Assembly: GCA_002713365.1 (NCBI GenBank) | Contig: PASR01000014.1 | Span: forward strand, 187,133 to 251,132 | From: Rhodospirillaceae bacterium | GTDB taxonomy: Bacteria > Pseudomonadota > Alphaproteobacteria > UBA6615 | Direction: 5' to 3' | DNA length: 64,000 bases | Shown here: positions 56,805-64,000 of the stretch, one piece after another | Position numbering within the stretch: the stretch's first letter is position 1 | Layout of the letters: each line of letters begins with the position of its first letter | Position numbers and translations under genes: made by a program | Notes under the pieces: model-generated | What the model was told of the DNA's origin: nothing | The model's input: the letters and a program-made list of their open reading frames with translations, nothing else | The model's database searches: none

Positions 56805-57836
56805 ATGAAATTTGGGTTATTTGGTAGTGCGCAGGCAAAGCGTGGTGGTGGTCCTGATGTAGATAGTGCTAAAGGTTATCATGATTGGCTAGAATTCAAC
56901 ATAGAGGCAGAAGCACTTGGTTATCATAGTGCATTTGCAGTTGAACATCACTTTACTGGCTTTGGGCAAGTATCGGCTACTATAAATCTGCTAACTTATT
57001 TAGCCGCACAGACAACAACTTTGCGACTGGGCACGGCAGTCATGGTATTGCCTTGGCATAATCCAGTATTACTTGCAGAACAAGCTGCTACTCTAGACCT
57101 TCTATCTGGTGGCCGGTTAGACTTTGGTGTTGGAAAAGGATATCGGTATAATGAATTTGAAGGGTTTGGGATACCCATGGAAGAAGCTGGGGAGCGTTTC
57201 GAGGAATCTCTTGATGTTTTAATACGCGCTTGGACTAAAGATGAGCCATGGTCGCATAAAGGTAAATTTTGGAATTTTAAAGATATCATTGTTGAACCAC
57301 CAACGATACAAAAACCACATCCGCCATTCTGGATGGGTGCAGGTAACCCCAAAACAATTGATGGTGTAGCGGCTCGAGGTTGTAACCTATTGTTAGATCA
57401 ATTTGCTCCAGTAAAAGTTATACTTGAAAGAATTGAAATGTTTCGCAATGCCGTTGAAAAGCGAGGCAGAATATTTAATCCTAATGAGGTGGGGGTAGCT
57501 CGAGGTCTTTATGTAGCTAAGGATTTTTCTGACAGAGATTCAGCAATTGAAAGACGTATTGCCGCTCGTGCCAGAGTAGATAATTTAGCTCAGAGACCTG
57601 ACGGCGCTAATAAATCATCGATAATGTCTTACGATGATACTGCTGAGACAGCTATGGAGGCAGCTCTTTTTGGAACAGTTGATGAAATTACTGAAAAAGT
57701 ATCGAAGTTAAGAGAGGGTGGTGTACGCTATTTATTGTTATCTGATGGTGGCTCAGGAATTGAAGGGTTACGCAAATTTTCACGCGAAGTTATGCCAGTT
57801 TTTATTGATAGTGATACAGCAGAGGCTGCAGAGTAA
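56805..57836 (+). CDS. LLM-class flavin-dependent oxidoreductase
   Basis: The 343-residue luciferase-like monooxygenase shows MKFGLFGSAQ at strand 1, FAVEHHFTGFG, LRLGTAVMVLPWHNPVLLAEQ and GRLDFGVGKGYRYNEFEGFG. It belongs to a different subgroup from the first window gene, with the AEHHN-like motif written VEHHF. GGAG lies about eight bases before the ATG. It is divergent from the Gfo/Idh/MocA gene. The substrate is unknown; alkanesulphonate-, nitrilotriacetate- and F420-linked relatives exist. Confidence 0.9.
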   Translation: MKFGLFGSAQAKRGGGPDVDSAKGYHDWLEFNIEAEALGYHSAFAVEHHFTGFGQVSATINLLTYLAAQTTTLRLGTAVMVLPWHNPVLLAEQAATLDLLSGGRLDFGVGKGYRYNEFEGFGIPMEEAGERFEESLDVLIRAWTKDEPWSHKGKFWNFKDIIVEPPTIQKPHPPFWMGAGNPKTIDGVAARGCNLLLDQFAPVKVILERIEMFRNAVEKRGRIFNPNEVGVARGLYVAKDFSDRDSAIERRIAARARVDNLAQRPDGANKSSIMSYDDTAETAMEAALFGTVDEITEKVSKLREGGVRYLLLSDGGSGIEGLRKFSREVMPVFIDSDTAEAAE

Positions 57837-57924
57837 TAAAATTGACCAGCCTTAGATAAGCATATTTACAAGGATAGCGTATTTTCTTTCCCAAAATATT
57901 AGGTTTATATAAATAAAATATGTA

Positions 57925-58335
57925 TTATTTAGGCTTTGGTAGTTTTACTTCTTTTTCTATTGTTGGACCTCCAGCTTTTACCCACGCACTAAAACCACCA
58001 GCCATGTGAGAAACAGGTGATAAACCCATTCGATGAACTGACTGTGCTGCCAATGCAGAACGCAAGCCACCAGCACAGTAAAAAATAAACTTTTTTCCGG
58101 AGTTAAAGTCTGCACGGTGGTAAGGACTATCTGGATCCACCCAAAACTCTAACATGCCGCGCGGGGCATGCATGGCTCCAGGTATAGTACCCTCGCGCCA
58201 TAATTCACGAATATCACGTATGTCTACTAATACCACTTCCGGATCTTTTCTTAATTGAATTACATCCTCTGCTAGTAAGGTTTCAATTTCTTGTTCTGCC
58301 TCTTCGCAAAGCTCTTTTATACCTTTAATAATCAT
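57925..58335 (-). CDS. rhodanese-like domain protein
   Basis: The 136-residue single-domain protein has the rhodanese active-site loop C87-AGGLRS in FYCAGGLRSALAAQ and the preceding VVLVDIRDIRELWREGTIPGAMHAP segment. Such proteins transfer sulphane sulphur or act in redox and sulphide detoxification. There is no signal peptide. The loop has six residues, as in sulphurtransferases rather than Cdc25-type phosphatases. It is alone on its strand, with 90 bases to the next gene. Confidence 0.88.
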   Translation of the reverse strand: MIIKGIKELCEEAEQEIETLLAEDVIQLRKDPEVVLVDIRDIRELWREGTIPGAMHAPRGMLEFWVDPDSPYHRADFNSGKKFIFYCAGGLRSALAAQSVHRMGLSPVSHMAGGFSAWVKAGGPTIEKEVKLPKPK

Positions 58336-58425
58336 CTATATTTTATCCATTTATTTTCTATTAATTTATCAATTTAAAATAAGTAAAATTAATTTTCTAG
58401 GGCAGTATATTTTATAACTATTAAT

Positions 58426-59622
58426 TTAATTTTTTTTCTTAATTGAATAAAAAACTATTAAAATACCGATTAGAGTCGCAATTGAAAGTACTACTAATGT
58501 TATAGCATACGGTTTTATAGTATTGGTTGGTAACGTACTAATTAATAAAGCCACTATTGCACCAGTTCCTAGTTGACAGAACCCAGCGAACGAAGCTGCT
58601 GTACCTGCAATTCTTCTATCTACGCTAGCGGCGCCAGCCATAGCGTTAGGAAATATAATGCCATTTGAAAATGCATAAAGTATCATTGGAAATAATATTG
58701 CCCATAAAGATGTTAAAGGCGAAAGTATCAGAAACATTATTGAAGCTCCTATTCCTAAAATAGCACCCCATAATAATGTATGATTAATACTTATAAATGA
58801 GATCATTTTGCTTGCCACATAATTACCAGCAGGAAACTGAAGAGTAATTAACATTAGCAAAATGCTGAATAATATTGGTGCTAAGCCCATGTTCTCAATA
58901 ATTAGGCTGGGTCCTACTGCTAGAAATCCAAAAAATCCGGATGTACCTGCTGCAAAAGCGAGTGTATAGCCAACATAAATGCGCGAAGATAGCAAACGCC
59001 CATATCGCACAAATATATCAGACCAACTTGCGGTATTACCATCATTTTCGAGTGGACGTGTTTCTTTAAGTACAACCAAAGTCCATAGCCCCAAAAGACA
59101 TGTAAATAACGTAAGGAAAGCAAATATTGAACGCCACCCAAAAATAGCGTCTAAAACTCCGCCTATAATTGGGGCTGTTAACGGAGCAATTGATTGAATC
59201 ATAGCCACAAGCGCCATCATTCTAGCTGCTTCGTTTCCTTCATAAACATCTTGTACTATAGCTCGAGGCACTACCAGTGTTGCACACCCCCCTAAAGCTT
59301 GCAGAATACGAGCTATAATTAGAAGCTCTATGCTTGGAGCAAAAGTGGCTCCTAGACTGGCAATTCCTAGAAGAATTAGACCGCTAAAAATGACTGGTCG
59401 GCGGCCAATTTTATCTGAAAGGGGACCAATAAATAGTTGTGATGTAGCAAATACAATTAGAAAAATTGAGACTGTAAGTTGAGCTACTGCATAGCTAGTA
59501 TTAAAGTCATGTGAAATCGTAGGTATGGATTGCACATGAATACTTAATGCTAATGGACCAGAGGCAGCAAGAGACCCTAATAGAATGGTTGAGGGTCTTA
59601 TATTTTTATTATGAAATATCAC
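58426..59622 (-). CDS. Bcr/CflA-type MFS drug-efflux transporter, second paralogue
   Basis: The 398-residue protein has twelve predicted helices and the major facilitator motif in FIGPLSDKIGRRPVIFSG after helix 2. SIHVQSIPTISHDFNTSYAVAQL near the N-terminus and the ARILQALGGCATLVVPRAIVQDVY helix match Bcr/CflA transporters. It probably exports a toxic compound or a metabolite by proton antiport. It resembles the transporter near 9.3 kb but is not a recent copy by eye. Confidence 0.88.
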   Translation of the reverse strand: MIFHNKNIRPSTILLGSLAASGPLALSIHVQSIPTISHDFNTSYAVAQLTVSIFLIVFATSQLFIGPLSDKIGRRPVIFSGLILLGIASLGATFAPSIELLIIARILQALGGCATLVVPRAIVQDVYEGNEAARMMALVAMIQSIAPLTAPIIGGVLDAIFGWRSIFAFLTLFTCLLGLWTLVVLKETRPLENDGNTASWSDIFVRYGRLLSSRIYVGYTLAFAAGTSGFFGFLAVGPSLIIENMGLAPILFSILLMLITLQFPAGNYVASKMISFISINHTLLWGAILGIGASIMFLILSPLTSLWAILFPMILYAFSNGIIFPNAMAGAASVDRRIAGTAASFAGFCQLGTGAIVALLISTLPTNTIKPYAITLVVLSIATLIGILIVFYSIKKKN

Positions 59623-59650
59623 GGATAGTATTTAGTAAAGCTACGTTAGT

Positions 59651-60058
59651 TTATGGCATGTCGCTGAAATATTCAGCTGCACCGCCTTCAAGCTTATTTT
59701 CATCAACTTCAAATAGTTCAAGAAGTACATTATCTGGAGCAGGGCACATTATATATTTCCATGCCCCAAAGTCATGAATGTTGCTGCGAAATTTGATGCC
59801 GGAATCAGTTAACTTTTTTGCTAGTTTTTCAAGATTATCAGTCCTAATTCCTAAGTGATGAACAGCGCCTTTACCATCATCACGCAAGCTTTGTTCATAA
59901 AAGTGTATTCTGCCACTTCCTACACGCATGAAAATATTACGAGCTCCACCAAAATCGCCATCATATATTACTATACCTCCAAGCATATCGCGCCACCAGT
60001 TTATGGTCGTATTTATGTCTTTGGTAAATAAATGCACGTGATGAAAATGTTCAACCAT
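59651..60058 (-). CDS. VOC-family (glyoxalase-like) protein
   Basis: The roughly 135-residue protein begins MVEHFHHVHLFTKDINTTINWWRDMLGG, which is the first beta-alpha-beta-beta-beta module of vicinal-oxygen-chelate proteins, and has a second module with VHHLGIRTDNLEKLAKKLTDSGI and a metal-type Glu in VLLELFEVDE. A longer frame from 60130 is possible, but the ATG used here has AGGA eight bases upstream and gives the usual family start. The substrate is unknown: dioxygenase, epimerase and resistance proteins share this fold. Confidence 0.85.
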   Translation of the reverse strand: MVEHFHHVHLFTKDINTTINWWRDMLGGIVIYDGDFGGARNIFMRVGSGRIHFYEQSLRDDGKGAVHHLGIRTDNLEKLAKKLTDSGIKFRSNIHDFGAWKYIMCPAPDNVLLELFEVDENKLEGGAAEYFSDMP

Positions 60059-60218
60059 TTGAAAAATCCTGGTATTTGTTATAGTTAGCACAAACCCTAA
60101 ACTACCCCTACTATTCAACAGAACAAGCATGGTGGTTTTTAAAACTAAACTATCATATTTATATTACTGCTGGACTAGTGTTGATTGTTAACAGTGAGAC
60201 AAACTAAGAGTCTAGAGC

Positions 60219-61103
60219 ATGATTGATTCAAAGTTACATTATTCTAAAAAATCTATCACAGTAAAAGATAGAAAAATGGCATTTATTGAAATTGGTACAG
60301 GTGATCCTATAGTTTTTATTCACGGCAATGCAAATTCATCCTACATGTGGAGAAATATATTACCCTATATGGAAGATTTGGGGCGGCTAATTGCTATTGA
60401 TAATATAGGTCAAGGTGATTCTGATAAGCTTCCGGAATCTGGTCCTGGATCATATACGTTAGCAGAGCACCAAATTTATATAAATGGAATAATGGATGCT
60501 TTGAATATTAACAAAAATGTGACTTTGGTAATGCACGATTGGGGAGGGCCTCTTGGTTTAACCTGGGCACGTTCTAATTCTCAGTATATAAAGGGACTCG
60601 TTCATTGCGAGATAGTTGTAGGTAATCATTCCAGTTATGATGAATACCCAGATAGTCATGGTGAGCGTCTTAAAAGAGTTCGCGGGCAAGATGGCGAAGA
60701 ATTGGTAATGACAGATAACTATTTTATTGAAAAAATATTTACTGGTGGAGTAATTCGTAATATTGATGACGAGACTATGGCTGAAATCCGTCGGCCTTAT
60801 GAAGGGTCTCGAGAGAATCGTCGACCAACATTAACATGGCCTCGACAGATACCCATTGAAGGTAAACCGAAAGATGTTGCTGACTTAGTAAATAAACTGT
60901 CTTTGTGGATGACTGAGAACAATATACCTAAGCTATTTATTCGTGCTGAACCTGGTCAAATTTTATTTGGTCGCGATTTAGAAATTATTGATTCTTGGAC
61001 TAATCAGAAAACCGTTACTGTACATGGTTTGCATCATCCTCAAGAAGATTCACCTGATGATATAGGGGTTGCATTGAGAGACTGGTATAAATCAATTAGT
61101 TAG
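60219..61103 (+). CDS. haloalkane dehalogenase (HLD-II-like alpha/beta hydrolase)
   Basis: The 294-residue enzyme aligns with the DhaA/LinB group. The nucleophile Asp107 with halide-binding Trp108 is in VMHDWGGPLG, the second halide-binding Asn37 is in IHGNANSSYMWRN, the acid Glu131 is in HCEIVV and the base His272 is in GLHHPQEDSPD. The whole HLD-II catalytic pentad is thus present, arguing for carbon-halogen bond hydrolysis rather than epoxide or ester hydrolysis. The next two genes follow on the same strand with short gaps. Confidence 0.9.
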   Translation: MIDSKLHYSKKSITVKDRKMAFIEIGTGDPIVFIHGNANSSYMWRNILPYMEDLGRLIAIDNIGQGDSDKLPESGPGSYTLAEHQIYINGIMDALNINKNVTLVMHDWGGPLGLTWARSNSQYIKGLVHCEIVVGNHSSYDEYPDSHGERLKRVRGQDGEELVMTDNYFIEKIFTGGVIRNIDDETMAEIRRPYEGSRENRRPTLTWPRQIPIEGKPKDVADLVNKLSLWMTENNIPKLFIRAEPGQILFGRDLEIIDSWTNQKTVTVHGLHHPQEDSPDDIGVALRDWYKSIS

Positions 61104-61133
61104 TTTTTTATGGAAAAATAGCTGAGTATTAAT

Positions 61134-62042
61134 ATGATCAATCATGAAAAAGTTTGGGAAGAAATACATTATTATTCTGACGGCCTGAAAATTTCTGGAT
61201 TTTTATATAAACCTAAAGATTGGAAGCAAGGTGATCCTGATCGTCCTGCCATAGTAGTTTTACATGGTTATAGTGGTATGAAAGATGTTTATGGAATGGA
61301 TGTACCGCATTGGTTATGGGACGCTGGGTACTTTGTTTTATCTTGGGATTATCCAGGTTTTGGAGTTAGCGAAGGTGAACGTGGTCGTCACCGGCCACTA
61401 GAGCAGGCTCAAGCAACGTATGATTCAGTAACATACCTGGAAACTGTTGATGGGGTTGACCCTAGCAGAATTGCTTATTATGGCTCCAGCTGGGGAGGGG
61501 CTAATGCTATATGGTGCGGCGCTTTTGACGAAAGAGTTAAAGTTATTGTATCCGCTGTAATGGTTTCTGATGGAGAGAGATGGATGCAAAGTGTTCGTCG
61601 TCCTCATGAATGGCAAGCATTTGTAAAACAGATTAAAGATGCTGAAAGAAAACGAGTTCTAACCGGAGAGAAAACGACTGCTCCATTGGGTGATATTATG
61701 TTATTAGACCCTCATACGCGTGATGTCATTGAGAATTTTCATTCAAAAGATCATCGTTTTAACCCTGAATATGATTTAGAAAGTGCTGCTGCCTGTTGGC
61801 GCTATAAGCCGGAGTGGGTAGCCCATCGCATTTCGCCACGACCAGTGCTTTTGGTCTATTCTGAGTTTGATATGTTGGTTCCGGTTAACGAGCAATTAAA
61901 ATGTTATGAAGCCTTAGGGGAACCCAAAAAATTAGTTAAAATACCTAATGCTCAACATTACGATTCTTACTATATGACTAATCCTGAACTGCATGAAATT
62001 CAGAAAATTGAAGTTCTGGAATGGTACGCTAAATATCTTTAG
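61134..62042 (+). CDS. alpha/beta hydrolase family protein
   Basis: The 302-residue serine hydrolase has a lid-poor fold with VVLHGYSGMKDVYG (oxyanion region), the nucleophile Ser119 in GSSWGGANA, an Asp in VYSEFDMLVP and a His in PNAQHYDSYY. It resembles the dienelactone/acetyl-xylan esterase-like or peptidase S9-like hydrolases. It lies 30 bases after the dehalogenase and only a few bases before the ThDP enzyme gene, suggesting an operon for a halogenated or ester compound. The substrate is not known. Confidence 0.87.
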   Translation: MINHEKVWEEIHYYSDGLKISGFLYKPKDWKQGDPDRPAIVVLHGYSGMKDVYGMDVPHWLWDAGYFVLSWDYPGFGVSEGERGRHRPLEQAQATYDSVTYLETVDGVDPSRIAYYGSSWGGANAIWCGAFDERVKVIVSAVMVSDGERWMQSVRRPHEWQAFVKQIKDAERKRVLTGEKTTAPLGDIMLLDPHTRDVIENFHSKDHRFNPEYDLESAAACWRYKPEWVAHRISPRPVLLVYSEFDMLVPVNEQLKCYEALGEPKKLVKIPNAQHYDSYYMTNPELHEIQKIEVLEWYAKYL

Positions 62043-62060
62043 GTTTAAGTGGAGAATAAT

Positions 62061-63722
62061 ATGGAACGTACAGGTGGACAGGTTTTAGTAAAGGCCTTGG
62101 AGCTTAATGGTATTAATACAGTTTTTTGCGTTCCTGGGGAAAGTTATCTTGGAGCACTTGATGCGTTTTATGATGTACGTGATTCTATACGAGTCATTAC
62201 TTGTAGACATGAAAGCGGTGCATCCTATGCAGCTGAAGCACATGGAAAATTAACTGGTGAGCCAGGAATTGCATTTGTTACAAGGGGTCCTGGTGCCTGT
62301 AATGCAAGCATTGGTGTGCATACAGCTTTCCAAGATTCCTCTCCCATGATACTTTTTATAGGTCAGGTCCCGCGAGATTTTAGGGGTCGTGAGGCTTTTC
62401 AGGAAATTGATTTTACTTCCATGTACCAACCTTTATCTAAGTGGGCAGTCGAAGTTGAAGATCCGAAGCGGTTACCTGAAATTATTGCTAGAGCATTTGC
62501 TGTGGCCAAAGGTGGTCGCCCAGGTCCAGTGGTAATTTCATTGCCAGAAGATATGCTTGTTGAGAAAGTAAAAGTTGAAGACGCTTTAGCTGCTGAATTA
62601 CCACACCCTGAGCCAGCAGATAATGATCTTAAAACCCTTAGCGATATGATGTCAGACGCAAATAAGCCGCTTGTTATATTCGGCGGTGGTGGCTGGACAG
62701 AGGAATCAGTAGAAGACCTGGAGGCTTTTTGCGAAGGAAATAGTTTACCTGCTATTGCTTCATTCAGAGTTCAAGATATTTTTAACAATGATCATCCAAA
62801 TTTTATAGGTGAACTTGGTTACAACACAAACCCAAAATTAGCGCAACGCGTAAAGAATTCAGATTTTATTTTAGCTATTGGCGCAAGGTTAGGAGAGACT
62901 GCAACGCAGGCATATACGTTAATTAAGGCTCCCAAGCCTGAACAAAAGCTAGTTCATGTTTTTGCAGATCATACAGAGCTCGGTCGTGTATTTCAGGCCG
63001 ACCTCTTAATAGCTTCAGACGTTTCGGCATTCGTTAGTTCTGTTCGAAGAAATATTCAGGTGGATTCTAGTAAATGGGTTTCATGGCTAACAGAAGGTCG
63101 GTCAGATTTTGATGAGTGGACCGTACCTGGAAAATATCCAGGATCATTGAATCTTGCTGAAGCATTTTTGGCACTGCGTGATATTTTACCTAATGATGCA
63201 ATTATAACTACAGATGCTGGTAATTTTGCAGGATGGATAAGTCGTTTTTTTAAATTTCGAAAATATAGAACTTTGCTTGGCCCAACAAATGGATCTATGG
63301 GATACGGCATGCCAGCAGCTTTAGCAGCTAAGGCCGAGAGACCCGAACTACCGGTTATATGTTACGCAGGTGATGGAGGTATTTTAATGACCGGAAATGA
63401 GTTGGCAACAGCCGTTCAGAATGATCTAGCTGTTGTACTTATTATTGCTAACAATAGTATGTATGGAACAATACGGATGCATGAGGAAAGAGAGTTTCCA
63501 GGCAGAGAAATTGCTACACAGCTGCAAAACCCTGATTTTGTAAGCTGGGCTGAATCCTTCGGTGCACTAGGTGAACGCGTTACTAAAACAGATGAATTTA
63601 GGCCGGCAGTAGAACGTGCTTTAGCAGCAAACTGTCCTTTTGTTATTGAGTTAATTCTCGATCAAGAGCTAATTTCTAGCAATATTACCTTAACGCAATT
63701 ACGAGCCCAGGTACAAAAATAA
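62061..63722 (+). CDS. ThDP-dependent acetolactate-synthase-like enzyme
   Basis: The 553-residue protein has the ThDP layout: catalytic Glu in CRHESGASYAAEAHGKL, a central domain with FGGGGWTEES, and the ThDP-Mg motif in YAGDGGILMTGNELATAV near residue 435. It resembles acetolactate synthase/oxalyl-CoA decarboxylase/benzaldehyde lyase-like relatives without a small subunit gene, so a catabolic carboligase or decarboxylase is likely. The ATG at 62061 has GGAG six bases upstream; the GTG at 62049 overlaps that site. The assignment to one reaction is open. Confidence 0.88.
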   Translation: MERTGGQVLVKALELNGINTVFCVPGESYLGALDAFYDVRDSIRVITCRHESGASYAAEAHGKLTGEPGIAFVTRGPGACNASIGVHTAFQDSSPMILFIGQVPRDFRGREAFQEIDFTSMYQPLSKWAVEVEDPKRLPEIIARAFAVAKGGRPGPVVISLPEDMLVEKVKVEDALAAELPHPEPADNDLKTLSDMMSDANKPLVIFGGGGWTEESVEDLEAFCEGNSLPAIASFRVQDIFNNDHPNFIGELGYNTNPKLAQRVKNSDFILAIGARLGETATQAYTLIKAPKPEQKLVHVFADHTELGRVFQADLLIASDVSAFVSSVRRNIQVDSSKWVSWLTEGRSDFDEWTVPGKYPGSLNLAEAFLALRDILPNDAIITTDAGNFAGWISRFFKFRKYRTLLGPTNGSMGYGMPAALAAKAERPELPVICYAGDGGILMTGNELATAVQNDLAVVLIIANNSMYGTIRMHEEREFPGREIATQLQNPDFVSWAESFGALGERVTKTDEFRPAVERALAANCPFVIELILDQELISSNITLTQLRAQVQK

Positions 63723-63738
63723 AATTGAGAGATTCCCT

Positions 63739-64000
63739 ATGGGTCTAAAAAAGAAAAAAGCTATTTTTCTTGATCGCGATGGAGTGATTAATGTTGATAG
63801 TGGCTATATATGGAGAATTGAAGACTTTGTATTCTATGAGGGCGTTTTTGAAGCTTGCAGATACGCTCGTGAATTGGGCTATGTTTTAATTGTAGTTACT
63901 AACCAGGCTGGCATTGGTCGGGGCATTTTTAGCGAGTCAGACTATCAAAATCTAACTTCGTGGATGTGCAGACGTTTTGCCGATCATGATATAGAATTAG
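63739..64000 (+). CDS. HAD-family histidinol-phosphatase/GmhB-type phosphatase (partial)
   Basis: The frame runs off the window end after 87 codons. It begins with a Lys-rich stretch and AIFLDRDGVIN, with the nucleophile Asp12 and acid Asp14 of the HAD motif DxDG, then VVTNQAGIGRGIF, typical of D-glycero-D-manno-heptose 1,7-bisphosphate phosphatase (GmhB) and the histidinol-phosphatase subgroup. GAGAG lies before the ATG. If GmhB, it feeds heptose for lipopolysaccharide. The C-terminal zinc ligands cannot be checked. Confidence 0.75.
   Translation, partial: MGLKKKKAIFLDRDGVINVDSGYIWRIEDFVFYEGVFEACRYARELGYVLIVVTNQAGIGRGIFSESDYQNLTSWMCRRFADHDIEL

Overview
The window comes from a low-GC, gene-dense alphaproteobacterium, probably a free-living marine heterotroph. 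The strongest lineage marker is a two-piece, circularly permuted tmRNA gene of the alphaproteobacterial type, lying next to an alphaproteobacterial SspB. The gene orders hflK-hflC-degP, ilvB-ilvH-ilvC-leuA and mreB-mreC-mreD-mrdA-rodA fit the same group. I saw no insertion sequence, prophage, CRISPR array or rRNA operon. The closer lineage (SAR116-like or Rhodospirillales-like) is a guess.

Bases 1-12400 are mainly catabolic: a luciferase-like monooxygenase, a CrtI-type FAD oxidoreductase, a 3-hydroxyacyl-CoA dehydrogenase, a metallo-beta-lactamase-fold hydrolase, a 1205-residue fused hydantoinase/5-oxoprolinase, a Bcr/CflA exporter and a periplasmic gamma-glutamyltransferase. Bases 12400-35650 are core genome: fumC with a coupled ribbon-helix-helix gene, sspB and ssrA side by side, thyA-folA, mrp, hflK-hflC-degP, a DUF1015 gene, miaA, branched-chain amino acid synthesis (ilvB, ilvH, ilvC, leuA), the rod-shape operon mreBCD-mrdA-rodA, and a tRNA-Lys(CUU).

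Bases 35700-64000 are again metabolic: dienelactone hydrolase, a HlyU-like protein, enoyl-CoA hydratase, a paired acyl-CoA dehydrogenase set with a FAH-family hydrolase, an M14 carboxypeptidase, two tandem PRISE-like reductases divergent from an alkylglycerone-phosphate-synthase-like flavoprotein, malate synthase G, succinate-semialdehyde dehydrogenase, two tandem beta-keto acid cleavage enzymes, a quinone oxidoreductase, a metal operon (multicopper oxidase, ZIP transporter, MntR), a Gfo/Idh/MocA oxidoreductase, a second luciferase-like monooxygenase, rhodanese, a second Bcr/CflA exporter, a VOC protein, a haloalkane dehalogenase with an intact catalytic set, an alpha/beta hydrolase, a ThDP enzyme and the start of a HAD phosphatase.

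The most notable observations are these. (1) The oxidase-ZIP-mntR operon carries a dyad with the geometry of an MntR box exactly inside the 17-bp spacer of its promoter, suggesting an oxidase-coupled manganese or iron uptake system under MntR control. (2) Before leuA lies a 13-codon open frame ending Cys-Pro-stop whose codons form one side of a large nested hairpin, a candidate leader-peptide switch without the leucine-codon run of classical attenuators. (3) ssrA, which encodes the degradation tag AANDNVEPTAVAA, sits directly upstream of the gene for the adaptor that recognises such tags. (4) An unusually palindrome-rich region precedes the hydantoinase gene.
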